DNA of 64,000 nucleotides. Source: Akebia trifoliata (taxonomy: Eukaryota > Streptophyta > Magnoliopsida > Ranunculales > Lardizabalaceae). The notes under the pieces were generated by a model. It saw only the letters and a list, made by a program, of their open reading frames with translations. It was not told where the DNA came from and did no database searches. Location: NCBI GenBank assembly GCA_017979445.1, contig CM030716.1:12933611-12997610 (forward strand). Direction: 5' to 3'. Both the position numbers and the translations under genes were made by a program. Below, one piece after another: positions 11,244-23,026 of the stretch (position 1 is its first letter; each line of letters starts with the position of its first letter).

Positions 11244-14135
11244 AATTGCGTGCAAAGAACTGTAAAGAATAGATTAAACCCCTATTTGCACGGGCAAGAG
11301 AACTTTGTAAAACACGACTTCGAATTTCGGATTAAATTGATGAATTTTGTGGACAATGGCGCCTCAAGCACGGGGTCTAACAGAGTTTTGCCTTATTAAT
11401 TTCTTGATCTCGATGGCGTGGAGCTCGTGTGAGATCTTGGATTTGATGAAAATTTGATGAGTTTTTAAATCCGACTATTTTTTCGATCGTGTTTTGACAA
11501 ATCAGAGTTGAGTGCAACTCGAAAAGGTTTTTGAAATTTTTTTTTCTTCGTTGCCTTCTTTTGTTGATCTTGCTCTGTTTCTATCATAAGCTAACCCTCT
11601 CAATTCATGCATTTTCCTTTGATACCTTTGATCCTTTCAACGGTGCAAGCAGTGAGGTTGTTAGCAGTCGCCACAAATCCAAGAGAAAGTTTTGCAGTTG
11701 GAACTGAATCGACCAAGACCTGTTGCATCGGTGCTACTCTCTTGCAGTATCAACATACTCTTTCACACTTCTTGATTTATTATCACACCAATATCTCTAG
11801 CTGGCATGTTACTAGTCATAACACTTGCCAGGCGTTCGCACTATCAATCTAAGGTAGCAACTCATCACTTTGTTCCCAATCCAAGGTCAGAGTTAATCAG
11901 TATTCTATATGTACTGTGAACTGCTTTGTCATCCACTTCTATATGTTCGACCCATATGACCTCGGAGTGACCATTTGGCATTTCTTGGATTAACCACCCT
12001 GATGGCCTTCTTCGACACCTTAATATCGGGCTAGGACACAAATGATCCAAGGAAACATCGACCACCATTCAAATCCCCTCGGCATGTTGTTTACAATACC
12101 TTACAAAGAAATTTTCTCAAATCAGAACCAGAGGTGAAGGGACTTGAAATTCTGCTGTCATCACTTGAAGGGCTCCATTGTAGTTTTCTGCTACGCTTGT
12201 TGGTACGACCTCAAGAGTCATTGCTCTTGAAACAATGCTAGAAAGTACGGTGGACTACTGATTCACATCCATAAGGATCTCAACAAGGTTAATGTGATTC
12301 ATGATAACAAAGGCCGTTTCTCGATAAGCTTCTGACTTCAATCCAAATGGTTTTAGTCCAATTCCCCTCGGGAATGTTTACATGTACTCATCTTCACTTA
12401 GAATCTCATAAGTATGATCAAGACTATGTATTCACAATGGTTTCCTTAGTTGGACCATTCTTATAAACTCTTTCATTACTGCAACTACGAGCTCGATGAT
12501 CAATGGTTTATTTGCCTCAGTTAGCCCGGAGAGTAATCTTAGAAGGGGCTCGCTCGGGGTCCCTGCTTCGATGCCTTTTGCGTCTTGTCTAGTGAGTCAT
12601 GATGCTTCGGACGCTGAAAAATTGATGATGAGTCGGGCTGCCTGGATCCGTGCTTTGTAGGAATGCCTTGACTCTTTTTTTCATGATGTTTGATTGATTA
12701 CGTTGTATTAACTCTTTTTGTATTTTCTTTTCATTACAAAATGTTGAAAGATTAATGCAAAGAAAATAGGTTTTGTACTTACTTGGCCTCAGGTGTATCT
12801 AATGCTTTAAAAACTTGAAATTTGAATAAGTCCTAGAATCTTCATCACCGGCCAAAATAGTAGTTTTTCTTTTTTTGAAATTTTATGAAATATCTTTATC
12901 AAATGAGTACGATAAATTCAAAGTTTGTAAAACTTTTGGTTGCGACGATCTTGGTATTTTTGCCAATCATAGAGGATATAAACGTCAATTACTCTTTTGA
13001 TTCCTTTAGAGTCATTCCCAGTGCCATGGTATTGGAAGACTATTTTGGGTCTCGGGATTTTAGAAAGATTTTGTCGTTCACAATTTATACTCTTGCGGGC
13101 TAGGAGTTGTTTTTTTTATTTTTTTATTTTTTATTTTTATTTTTTTTTAACCTTTATTGCCCCTGATGCCAATTACGATTTTCATCAGACCCGGTTTTCA
13201 CATTTTTACGCATCGACGTCTTTTTGGGATTTTCATCGTGCTGGTGGCTTTAATCTTACCATAGTCTGATTCTTTTACTCATAGCGCCCTTTCAGGTTTT
13301 CACTATGCCCTTTCAGACCATGCTTGTATTTTTTTAGATTTTTCATTACAATTATTCTTGGAGTCTCTGTGTCTTAGTGGCTTGGTGACTTAAGTTGAGC
13401 TGCAAGATCGATTACTCTACTCTTGTAGTGGCACTTTTTCTTGAGTAATAGATCTAGATTCCCCTCTCGAGCTTGCTAACGACTATTCGTGGTTCGACAA
13501 CTCAAGTTGAACCGCGAGATCGACTACTTTACACTTCGAGTACTTTTTTTTTTCGAATATCCGATCTGGATTCCCTTCTCAAGTCTTCCAACGACTAACA
13601 AGACTTTGAGGTCCGGACCAAGTTGCAAGATCATTGGTGCTGCCACTGTCATTATGTTGTCTTAGAGCATTTCCTGATCAAAAAGGACTTTAAGTAGGAC
13701 AAAATGTTGGCTTAGGCTTATGGTAGTGGAAGGTTACAAAAAGGTTAAGGTCTGGGTCTTAGTTTATCTAAAGTGGAATAAACATGGGGTTCGTCTATTT
13801 TTGTTTCGGAAAAGTGATCTATGTCTCCTCCCAGCATCTCTCGAACTTATTTAGGTTGGAGATTTGGGTCGAGCCAAGATCAAGTGTTCGAGTTTTTGAC
13901 TTTCTTGATTTTTTTGTATTTTTAGCCGTTCACAGTTTATCCTCATGCGGGCTAGGAGTATTTTTGATGCTTTTGATTTTTCTATTTCTTTCTGATCTTT
14001 TTTTTTTTTTTGTAGTTGTTGACTTACCCCAGTCTTAGGTTAAGAAATGAACGTGATGGCTCAAAAGGGTTGACTAGGGTGTGATGGTTTGTTTGGGATA
14101 ACAAAAATGACCTTTCGTCATCTCAAGGTCAGGTC
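11244..14135 (-). other. 3' untranslated internal region of the retrotransposon
   Basis: About 2.9 kb between the integrase stop and the PPT with no credible ORF. It contains T-rich runs and internal imperfect duplications: the segment around 13385-13480 resembles 13490-13610 (shared AAGTTGA, GCAAGATCGA and GGATTCCCTTCTC-like blocks), and GCGGGCTAGGAGT occurs near 13095 and 13948. The portion nearest the LTR (to 12071) recurs at 28704-29550. Confidence 0.7.
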
Positions 14136-15420
14136 TTAAGCGTAATATTTCTTAACAGTGTCAGCATTGATCGGTTGCGGGAAGACTTGTCCGTCCATTT
14201 CTTTGAGAATCAGAGCTCCTCCCGTCATTACCTTCTGTACGATGAATGGTCCCTCATAGTTTGGTCTGAACTTTCCTCTGGCGTCTTCTTGAATTGGTAG
14301 AATCTTCTTTAAGATCAGGTCTCCTGGCGAGAAATCCTTAGGCTTAACTTTCTTGTTATAGGCACGAGCTATTCGTCGTTGATAGATCTGTCCATGACAA
14401 ATGGCCGCAAGGCGTTTCTCTTCAATCAGATTCAGTTGATCAAACCGAGCTTGAATCCATTCAGTTTCATCTAACTCTGCTTCTTTTAAGATTCGGAGGG
14501 AGGGAATCTCAACCTCTACGGGCAAGACTGTTTCCATTCCGTAGACCAATGAATACGGAGTTGCCCCAGTCGAAGTTCTGAACGAAGTTCGGTAGGCGTG
14601 TAGTGCAAAGGGCAACATGTCGTGCCAATCTTTGTATGTAATTGCCATCTTCTCGATTATTTTCTTGATGTTCTTGTTGGCTGCCTCGACTGCTCCATTC
14701 ATCTTAGGTCTGTAGGGTACAGAGTTGTGATGGGTGATCTGGAAGTCTTCGCACATTTTGATCATATCTTTGTTCTTGAAGTTCTTAGCATTGTCAGTTA
14801 CCAATCCGTTTGGAAGTCCATACCTGTAAATGATGTTGTTCTTGACAAACTTCATGATGTTGCTCTTAGTGACATTGGCGTATGAAGCCGCTTCTACCCA
14901 CTTGGTAAAGTAATCGATAGCAACAAGGATGAAACGATGCCCATTTGCAGCTTTTGGCGAGATCTGCCCAATGATGTCCATGCCCCAGAGTGAGAAGGGC
15001 CAAGGAGTGGTCATATTATGTAGTTCTGAAGGTGGGGCATTGATCTTGTTGGCATATATTTGGCATAGATGGCATTTGCGGACATGCTGATAGCAGTCAC
15101 TCTCCATTGTCGACCAATAGTATCCCATCCTCATGATCTTCTTAGTAAAGCATATGACCATTCATGTGAGGTCCGTAGACTCCTCCATGTACAGTCTCAA
15201 TTAGTCGTTTCGCTTCTGTTTCTGCCACACACCTAAGTAAGATCTCATGGTGCTACTTTTTGTACAGAATACCGTTGCTCAAGAAAAATTGTCCTGCTAA
15301 CTTCTGAATGGTCCTTCTATCATTTGGCGTTGCGTCTGAGGGGAGCGTTCGATCTTCAAGATATGCCTTGATGTCAGAATACCATGGCTTTTCTTCAGCT
15401 TCTTCTACTTCGACGGGTAA
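14136..15420 (-). pseudogene. Integrase domain of the Tat-type pol (frameshifted)
   Basis: The integrase joins the cDNA to host DNA. The open part, 14136-15161, encodes the second half of the HHCC zinc finger (CxxC in CHLCQ), then the DDE core: first Asp in WGMDIIG, second Asp in VTDNAKNF, Glu in NGAVEAANKN, followed by the conserved YGMETVLPVE stretch. The His pair of the zinc finger lies upstream (around 15150-15200) in another frame because of one extra base near 15147; a TAG stop also occurs near 15255. The frame ends with TAA at 14136. The catalytic triad is present, but the ORF is broken from the rest of pol. Confidence 0.88.
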
Positions 15421-15861
15421 TCAATAGGCTGGCTCATCTTGAATTCCAATCTCAATAGGGTCGATGATTAAGTCTTTCGAGATGTTGATCATAGAGGCCA
15501 GTGTAGCTAGTGCATCTGCAAACTGATTCTTAGCTCTCGGCATGTACGTGAATGAAATCCTATCAAAGCGCGAGCTTAGTTCTTCCAGATACTCGTGGTA
15601 AGGGATCAGTCTCTGCTCTCGGGTCTTCCATTCTCCAATCGTCTGATAGACTACAAAGCTTGAATCTCCGAAAATATCGATTTCATCTACCTCGAGATCC
15701 AGTGCTGCCTTCAACCCTGCTATGCATGCTTCGTATTCAGCCTCATTGTTGGAACATTGAAATTTTAGTCTGATTGCGATTGGCACGTGGGATCCATCTG
15801 GCTTGATCAGAACTGCCCCTATTCCGTTTCCTTTCTGATTGGCTGCTCCGTCGAAGTACAT
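15421..15861 (-). pseudogene. Second (archaeal-like) RNase H domain of pol
   Basis: Encodes an RNase HI fold beginning YFDGAANQKGNGIGAVL, with the acidic residues in DGA, NNEAEYEA, FGDSSFVV and NQFADALA. A second RNase H downstream of the usual retroviral-type one is a known hallmark of the Tat lineage of plant gypsy elements. A TGA stop separates it from the upstream RNase H in the same frame, and a TAA terminates it before the integrase. It probably was part of one continuous pol polyprotein. Confidence 0.85.
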
Positions 15862-17376
15862 TTTTCAGCCTGGTTCATCATTATCCTCTTCAACCTCAGT
15901 GATCAGTATGGCTTCATCAGGAAAGTTTGTTTTTAATGGCTCGTAGTCAGGCAACGGGTGCTCGGCTAGGTGGTCGGCGAGTGCTTGTCCTTTGATGGCT
16001 TTTTGAGTGACATAGGTGATGTCAAACTCAGATAACAATAGTTGTCATTTTGCAGTGCGACCCGTTAATGCTAATTTCTCGAATAGGTATTTTAGGGGGT
16101 CCATCCTTGCTATTAGCATGGTCGAGTAACTCAGCAAATAGTGACGTAGTCGTTGAGATGCCCAGACTAATGCGTAGCAAGTCTTCTCAAGCGTTGAATA
16201 TTTTGCTTCGTACTCGGTAAATTTCTTGCTGAGATAGTAGATGGCCTGTTCTTTCCGTCACGATTCATCGTGTTGCCCTAGCACACACCCAATTGACGTT
16301 TCTTGCACCAAGATGTACATCAACAAAGGTCGCTCTAGAGTAGGAGGGACTAGTACTGGTGGATTGAGCAGATATTGCTTAATCTTGTCGAACGCTTCCT
16401 GACAGTCCTTGTTCCACTTCTTTGGCGTGTCTTTCCTTAGTAGCTTGAAGACTGGCTCACAGATAGGCGTGAGCTGAGCAATGAAACGACTAATATACTG
16501 TATCCTTCCCAAGAATGCCCGAACATCTCTCTCTGAAATGGGTGCTTTTATCTCGAGGATATACTTGGTTTTTGCCGGATCTATCTCGATGCCTCTTCTG
16601 CTAACGATGAAACCCAGTAGTTTGCCCGATGTTGCCTCGAATACACATTTTGCAGGATTTAGCCTTAAACTGTATTTCCTCAGCCTGTCAAACAACTTCT
16701 TTAAATTTACCAGATGATCTTCTTCAATGTCGGATTTAGCAATCATGTCGTCTACGTAGACCTCCATTTCCTTGTGGATCATATCGTGGAATAGTGTGGT
16801 CATTGCCCGTTGGTAAGTCGCCCTTGCATTTTTCAGTCCGAATGACATGACTTTATAGTGGAAAGTACCCCATGGTGTGATAAATACAGTCTTTTCCTGG
16901 TCTTCTTCCGCCATTTTTATCTGGTTATAGCCTGGAAAGCCGTCCATGAACGAGAACATGCCATGCCCTGCCGTACTATCGACTAGAGTGTCGATGTGTG
17001 CAAGTGGGAAATCATCCTTAGGACTGGTCTTGTTTAGGTCCCGATAGTCAACACACATGCGTACCTTCCCATCTTTATTGGGTACTGGGACGACATTAGC
17101 CAACCACTCAGGATACGTAGAGACTGCAAGAAATCCGGCTTCGAACTGTTTCATGACTTCGTCCTTGACCTTGAGGGTCCATTCTGGTTTTAATCTTCTC
17201 AATTTCTACTTGATCGGCTTGCTTCCGGAGGCAATTGGTAGCTTGTGCACAACAAAATCTGTGTCCAATCCTGGCATATCCCTGTACGACCATGCGAAAA
17301 CATCTTGATAATCTTGTAAGAGTTTGATCATTTCTTCTTTTTGTTATGACGTTAATAAGGCTCCGATTTTGACAAT
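15862..17376 (-). pseudogene. Reverse transcriptase and first RNase H of pol
   Basis: The main open stretch is 16258-17202. It has RT motifs in order: MCVDYRDLNKTSPKDDFPL, FMDGFPGYNQI (usually SFMDGFSGYNQI), GLKNARATYQRAM and the catalytic YVDDMIAKS near 16750, followed by the thumb (GFIVSRRGIEIDP). In-frame stops occur near 17346 (TAA), 17205 (TAG) and 16257 (TGA). The latter interrupts the first RNase H, which continues through AIYYLSKKFTEYEAKYS to about 15890, with another TGA near 16048. These stops rule out a full pol product without suppression. Confidence 0.88.
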
Positions 17377-17850
17377 TCACGGGTCCTCTTCGGTACCAAG
17401 ATTGATTGAATCTGTATCCTCAATGTTTGGCTGAACACCTTTCTCTTGACGTTCTACCAAGTCTTTGATTTCTTTAGGCGGGTATTCCATTTCGTCCTCA
17501 GACTCTTCTTCGATCCCCATGAGGTCAAAGTCGAGTTCAAGATCGAAATCATACTCGTCCGTTTCAAACTCTGTTTTATCTGGGTACTCATTTGATTGAG
17601 ACATATCCCTTGAAAACTCTTTTTTTGGCTTTTGGAAAATATATATTTTTTTGTAACTTTGAAAGCTTTTTGATTTTTTTGACTTTTGAGAAATTTTTGA
17701 TTTTTTTGTTTTTTGAGGAATATTTGTTTTTTTGTTGATTTTCGAATAACTGAAATAAGAAGAACAATCATGCGAATTCATTAATAAAGATAGGGAGCCC
17801 TCAAAACAGTCTTTACCCGAGGACGAGGGCTCGTTATGATCCTCGGGCAA
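17377..17850 (-). pseudogene. Lys/Ser-rich and acidic linker between protease and RT
   Basis: An open frame of 157 codons of low complexity: a lysine/serine/glutamine-rich run around 17640-17750 and then an acidic run (DEYDFDLELDFDL, EEESEDEMEY). It has no domain I recognise. Ogre-type elements are reported to carry a spliced intron between protease and RT, and this AT-rich stretch is where such an intron would lie, but I cannot identify convincing splice sites. Treat as a linker of the polyprotein or intronic DNA. Confidence 0.55.
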
Positions 17851-17861
17851 ACTAGATTCGT

Positions 17862-19982
17862 TTAACGGCGTTTTTTTTTGGAGGCCTCAACAGCCTCAAG
17901 GGTCAATGGGAATTCCTCCCAATTGTTCAAAACTTCACCTTCTTTGAGGGGGCGGATGAGATGTGAAAGTGATGTGTTGGGTGATTTGGTTGGTGATTCA
18001 GAGATAACCATGATCTCCGATTGATTTTTGTCAAATGGGGGCATAGTCCCTCCCAAACTCGATGGGACGACGACTGATGCCCAGTCGATGCCAGTGGGGA
18101 AGGGTGATTTTTTCTCTTGGCTCACGGTGGTTTTCACGTCGGTGGATTCTAGAGTTGTTTCTGATAGACTTTCATCGGAATCCCCATTGAATAAGACATC
18201 AATGCCTTCTATGAAGGATGATTGGGACTCAACGACTAAGTCTTCTTGACTGTGCTGGAGTTTGAAACTCACTTTCTTCTTTCTGGCTAGCTTTGTTGAC
18301 AGTGGTTGTGAAGGACTGTCAAGTCTGACTTGTGATTTTGGGAAACTGACGCTGATATGAGGAATCCTACCCAGATTCCAAACATTAGGCTCACGATTTT
18401 GTTTTCTAGCTAACCGGAGTTCCCTTTTTTTGTCGTTCATTTCCATAATATCTTTTTTCGTGGGCCTGAATCCCAAACCAAAATAAGGAGTATGTTTCTT
18501 TGCTTCAACTGGTGTAGCTTTCCCTTTTCCTCCAGGTCCTAACCCTTGCTTGGGTCGATAACCTGCCTTTTTCAAGACCCAACCAATCATCAGATTTGCC
18601 CTTGATAATTCTGCCTTCACCTTCTCTTTCCCTTTTTCAACGTGGTTAACAGCAGCAAACTGATAAGAATGATATAACGCCTTGTCTTTCGTCATCTCTA
18701 TGTTAATAAAGGGGACGTCCGGAGCTCTCCCAGCTGGAATCAAGTTTTCTACTAGTACAGATATCATCCTCTGTCCCATAATAAATTTGACTCTTTGATG
18801 CAAAGAGGAAGGCACTGCCCCAGCAATATGAATCCATGGCCTGCCCAGCAGCAAGTTGAAAGTTGTAGGTATCTCCATGACCTCGAATGTTACCTCGAAG
18901 GTGCAGGGTCCTATAGTGATTGGTAAATCTATCTCTCCCAGAGAGTCTCTTCTCGAGCTGTCGAAACCTCGGACAACCTTATTGTTAGGTTTAACATGCG
19001 ACCAGTCCGCATTAAGTTTTCGAAAGGTTTCGAGAGGACAGACATTGAGGGCTGAACCATTATCGATTAACACTCTAGCAACCATCATGCCGTTGCACAT
19101 GACCATGATATTTAGTGGCTCGACGTGCCCCCGTCCCTCTGGCACGAACTCACTTTCTGTGAAGATGATGGGGTTGGGAGCCACGATTTGACCCACCGTT
19201 CGTTCTAACTGTGCCGGCGAAGTAGTTGTAGGTACATGCGATTTTCCCAGAATTCTCAACAATGCTTCTTGATGTTCTTCTGACTTTTGTAGCAGACCCA
19301 AGATGCTGATTTGAGCCGGCTGTTTGTTCAGTTGATCCAAGACATTGTGCTCACTCTTACGAATGAGTTTAATGAAGTCTGCTGCTTCCTTGTCTGTCAC
19401 CTTTCTTGTTTTCTCTTCTTTGTCCTCTTCGTTTATCTTGCCCCTGCCATTTTCCTTTCTTTTTTTCTCATTCACTGTTTCTTTTGTTTCTTCCCTGATG
19501 CTTACCCCTTTTTCTAGCAACTTTTGGCACCTCCCTGCCTTTGTCATATGGCCAATGTCAGCTACCATTGCTTTCTTCATGGTTTCAACCGCTGCGGTTG
19601 TGGTGATGGTAGTCTCGTAGCTCCAAAGAATTGCTTGGTTGGAGCTATAGGGGAATGGTTTAGGTGAGCGGATGGTCATTGGAGGTGGGTCAGGTTTAAC
19701 ACTGAGAATGAGGGGTGGTGGTGATGATTTGGATGTGGTGATAATAGAAGGAGTTGCATGAGGAGTTGATGGCGTGTATGGAATGATGAGTGGTGGACGT
19801 GAGGGTGAAGTGTATGGTATATGAAGGGGGGGTCGGGTTGATCCCGGAGAAGTTGACAATGTGTAGGGTATAACAAGAGGAGGTCGGGCTGAACTTTGAT
19901 GGCTTAGTGATTCGTAAGGTATAACTAAAGGTGGTCGGGTAGTGGTATTTTGATTAGTGGGATGGTTGGTGAGGTCAGACAA
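17862..19982 (-). CDS. Gag-protease region: proline-rich repeats, retropepsin, G-patch-like motif
   Basis: A 706-codon open frame. The N-terminal ~80 residues hold about four copies of an RPPLVIPY-type repeat. A charged, probably coiled region follows (about 130-230). Around residues 295-390 is a retropepsin-like aspartic protease: ARVLIDNGSALNVCP carries the active-site Asp in D-N-G-S rather than D-S/T-G, and NLLLGRPWIH forms the distal conserved turn. Around residues 460-500 GWVLKKAGYRPKQGLG matches the glycine pattern of a G-patch. This is the longest undisrupted ORF of the element. The 5' side is out of frame with the gag stop at 20144, so a frameshift or readthrough would once have joined them. 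Confidence 0.82.
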   Translation of the reverse strand: MSDLTNHPTNQNTTTRPPLVIPYESLSHQSSARPPLVIPYTLSTSPGSTRPPLHIPYTSPSRPPLIIPYTPSTPHATPSIITTSKSSPPPLILSVKPDPPPMTIRSPKPFPYSSNQAILWSYETTITTTAAVETMKKAMVADIGHMTKAGRCQKLLEKGVSIREETKETVNEKKRKENGRGKINEEDKEEKTRKVTDKEAADFIKLIRKSEHNVLDQLNKQPAQISILGLLQKSEEHQEALLRILGKSHVPTTTSPAQLERTVGQIVAPNPIIFTESEFVPEGRGHVEPLNIMVMCNGMMVARVLIDNGSALNVCPLETFRKLNADWSHVKPNNKVVRGFDSSRRDSLGEIDLPITIGPCTFEVTFEVMEIPTTFNLLLGRPWIHIAGAVPSSLHQRVKFIMGQRMISVLVENLIPAGRAPDVPFINIEMTKDKALYHSYQFAAVNHVEKGKEKVKAELSRANLMIGWVLKKAGYRPKQGLGPGGKGKATPVEAKKHTPYFGLGFRPTKKDIMEMNDKKRELRLARKQNREPNVWNLGRIPHISVSFPKSQVRLDSPSQPLSTKLARKKKVSFKLQHSQEDLVVESQSSFIEGIDVLFNGDSDESLSETTLESTDVKTTVSQEKKSPFPTGIDWASVVVPSSLGGTMPPFDKNQSEIMVISESPTKSPNTSLSHLIRPLKEGEVLNNWEEFPLTLEAVEASKKKRR

Positions 19983-20143
19983 TCTGAGAGGTTGTAGTGA
20001 ATTTTGGGATGAGTTTGTTGTGTGGTGGTTGACTGTGCTGATTGTTGGTGCTTCTGATTGCTGAGTTAGGTAAACCCTGATTTTGGACCCGATAGGTGCT
20101 GTTAAATCTGAGGGATTGAAGTCGAGTTCTCCACAGACAACAT

Positions 20144-21706
20144 TTACCCTGTGCCCACTCCTCTCTCCATTATGAGTAGGTAGGGGATTTTGGTTGATGT
20201 TCTGTTGTTGGGTGGGTTGGCAGGCCCATCTAGGATGAGAGCCTTTCTATCAATCAGGTTCTGTACTTGATGCTTGAGCTGCCAACATTGATCTGTGGAG
20301 TGCCCTGGTGCACCTATGTGGAACTCATAGAACAGGTTAGGGTTGTACCCTGGTCCTTTTGCAGCCTTAGGATTTGGTGGACGTTTTACCAGATATTCGC
20401 CTCTGAGTAAGAGTGGCAGTAATTCTGATAGTGTCATGGGCAATCTGGTAAACACTCTGTTTACCCTGTTAGGTCGTGCCTGCTGGTTCTGCCCATACCG
20501 TGGTGCTGGTTGTGTTTGCAGAGGAACTGTCTGAAAGGGATTCTGCGGTGCTGGAGCCCAAGCAGCTCGAGGTACTGGCGCCCAAGGGACTTGTGGTGCC
20601 TGCGGCCTCTGAACTGGTGACTGAATGAAAAGAGGTTGGCTGGGTTGTACATTGTTGACTTGATTTTCCTCTTTCTTTTTGGCAAAAGGCACGAACTTCT
20701 TCTGTGCCTATGTCCCTGCCGCTGCGCTTAGGGTTGTGAAGTCAAATATTAAACCAGTCCGGATCCCGTCCTCGACCCGGTCTGCCACTTGAACTAAATT
20801 TGAGAAGGTGCCTGTGGTGTGTCCAACCAGATGAGTATAAAAGGCATGCCCTAGTGTTGAAATGAACGTGGTGTTCATCTCTTGTTCAGTCATTGTAGGC
20901 CTCACTTGTGAAGCAGACTCCCGCCATCTTTGGGCGTACTCTTTTACTGTTTCCCTTTGCTTTCTAGTCATCTTGGCCATATCATTTCGATCCAGACCTA
21001 CATCTGTGTTGAACCGATAATTATGCCAGAACATTTCAGCCAAGTCTTGCCAACTTTTGATAAGCGTATGGTCCAATCCGGAAAACCATTTAAGTACTGG
21101 TCCTGTCAAGCTTCTTTGAAACAACTGCACCAGTAGCCTGTCATCTTCGCCATATTGGCACATGGATCCGCAGTATAGTTTTAGATGAGACAGAGGACAC
21201 CCCACCCCACTGTACTTCTCGAACTCCGGACATTTGAATTTGGCCGGCAACTGTGCATTAGGATAAAAGCAAAGGTCCTTGAATCTTATCCCTCCTAAAG
21301 TATTTGTACCATTCATTCGTCTCATTTCTTCTTGGAGAGACTCTATCTACTGGGCCATTTTGTTATCAGTGGCATTTTTGGCCTCAGGCACCCTGAAGTC
21401 ACACTCATCATCTGGGATTACCACAAGAGGTGGTTGATTCTGTGGGATGTAAAGTGGAGGGCCCTGATACATTGGCACCGTAGGAGGTGTGGTGGTCTGT
21501 TGATCTGGTCGTGTCTGTTCAAGGGGTTCTGGATTTGATCAAGATGCTTGGTGCTGAGTGGCTTGCGCTTGTAGAAAGTTAGTATTACTAAAAACAGCTA
21601 TCAACATTTATTCTTGTCTTTTCGTTGTTTCTATTAACTTCGCTATCATTGCATTAGCTTCAGCAAGTTAACTTGTCGCAGGTTGTGGGTCCTCTGAGTT
21701 GCTCAT
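20144..21706 (-). pseudogene. Gag of the Tat-type element, five in-frame stops
   Basis: Gag forms the particle and binds RNA. The likely start is the ATG at 21706 (MSNSEDPQPATS). The central retrotransposon-gag domain is at 20708-21325 (PLSHLKLYCGSM, FQRSLTGPVLKWFSGL, YAQRWRESASQVRP). The C-terminal part, 20144-20692, is proline- and glutamine-rich and ends in a degenerate zinc-knuckle-like segment, YEFHIGAPGHSTDQC, where the first Cys of a CxxHxxxxGHxxxxC pattern appears to be Tyr. In-frame stops sit near 21669, 21627, 21540, 21348 and 20708. The series of separate stops means no full Gag can be made. Confidence 0.82.
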
Positions 21707-21889
21707 AGTTGATGTAGATCGAAGGAAATATGGAGGCTTCTCAGGGTGTTTGTACTTCTTTCGTTTGGCCACCTTTGGGTACAGAAGACCAAGCATTACT
21801 ATCTTGTTTACAAAAAGAAAAATGCCTGACAAAGTCATTTATTTTAAAGCAAACGAGTTTTAAAGAAATAGTTCTTTGGTTCCGAGCTG

Positions 21890-22935
21890 ACATTAACGCG
21901 AAGTTGGCATCAACACGGGACTGGCAAAATATTTTGAAAAAGAATTACATCAGCACGGAGCTGGCATCGACACAGAGTCGGTAAAATTAAAAACGATTTC
22001 ATCAGCACGGAGCTGGCATCGACACGGAGTCGGTAAAATTTAAAAGCGATTTCATCAGCACGGAGCTGGCATCGACACGGAGTCGGTAAAATTTAAAAGC
22101 GATTTCATCCGAACAGAGCTGGCATCGACACGGAGTCGGTAAAATTAAAATGATTACATCAATACGGAGCTGGCATCGACACGAAGTCGGTAAAATTAAA
22201 AAGATTTCATCAGCACGGAGCTGGCATCGACACGGAGTCGGTAAAATTTAAAAATGATTTCATCAGCACGGAGCTGGCATCGACACGGAGTCGATAAAAT
22301 TAAAAATGATTTTATCAGCATGGAGCTGGCATCGACACGGAGTCGGTAAACTTAAAAATGATTACATCAGCATGGAGCTAGCATCGACACGAAGTCGGTA
22401 AAATTAAAAAGATTTCATCAGCACGGAGCTGGCATCGACACGGAGTCGATAAAATTTGAAAACGATTTCATTAGTACGGAGCTGGCATATACATGGAGTC
22501 GGTAAAATTTTTTTTAAAAATGATTACATTAGCACAGAGCTGGCATCGACACGGAGTTGGTAAAATTTTAAAAACGATTTCATCAGCACGAAGCTGGCAT
22601 CGACACGGAGTCGGTAAACTTAAAAATGATTACATCAGCACGGATCTGGCATCGACACGGAGTCGGTAAAATTAAAAAGATTTCATCAGCACGGAGTTGG
22701 CATCGACACGGAGTCGATAAAATTTAAAAACGATTTCATCAGCACGGAGCACGGAGTCGGTAAATTTTTTTTAAAAATGATTACATCAGCACAGAGCTGG
22801 CATCGACACGGAGTCGGTAAAATTTTAAAAACGATTTCATCAGCACGGAGCTGGCATCGACACGGAGTCGGTAAAATTTAAAAATGATTACATCAGCACG
22901 GAGCTGGCATCGACACGGAGTCGGTAAGACATTTT
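21890..22935. repeat. Minisatellite, ~53-bp unit, about 19 copies
   Basis: Tandem units built around GCACGGAGCTGGCATCGACA followed by CGGAGTCGGTAAAATT and an A/T spacer. Each unit contains two diverged 17-bp halves (TCAGCACGGAGCTGGCA and TCGACACGGAGTCGGTA), so the array is probably an older short repeat doubled. Units vary in A-tract length; one near 22750 lacks a central piece. It lies between ORF1 and gag within the retrotransposon. Tandem repeats in noncoding parts of Tat/Ogre elements are known; it is not a CRISPR because the spacers are related A/T runs. Confidence 0.92.
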
Positions 22936-23026
22936 GAAAAAGAAGATTACATTTTGAATTTTGTACACCAACCCATTAAACAATTCATTTATGCCATGAT
23001 TATCCACAAATAAATTGAAAGAAATT

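Noticed and set aside
11002..11399. Plus-strand ORFs repeated at 28504-28877
   Set aside because: They span the LTR end and the PPT side of the retrotransposon and are duplicated with it; they are antisense to the element.
11607..11852. 81-codon plus ORF, identical at 29086-29331
   Set aside because: It lies in the noncoding 3' internal region of the retrotransposon; identity reflects the duplicated segment, not a gene.
21890..22935. Possible CRISPR array
   Set aside because: The spacers are related A/T runs of similar sequence and the DNA is plant nuclear; it is a minisatellite in a retrotransposon.
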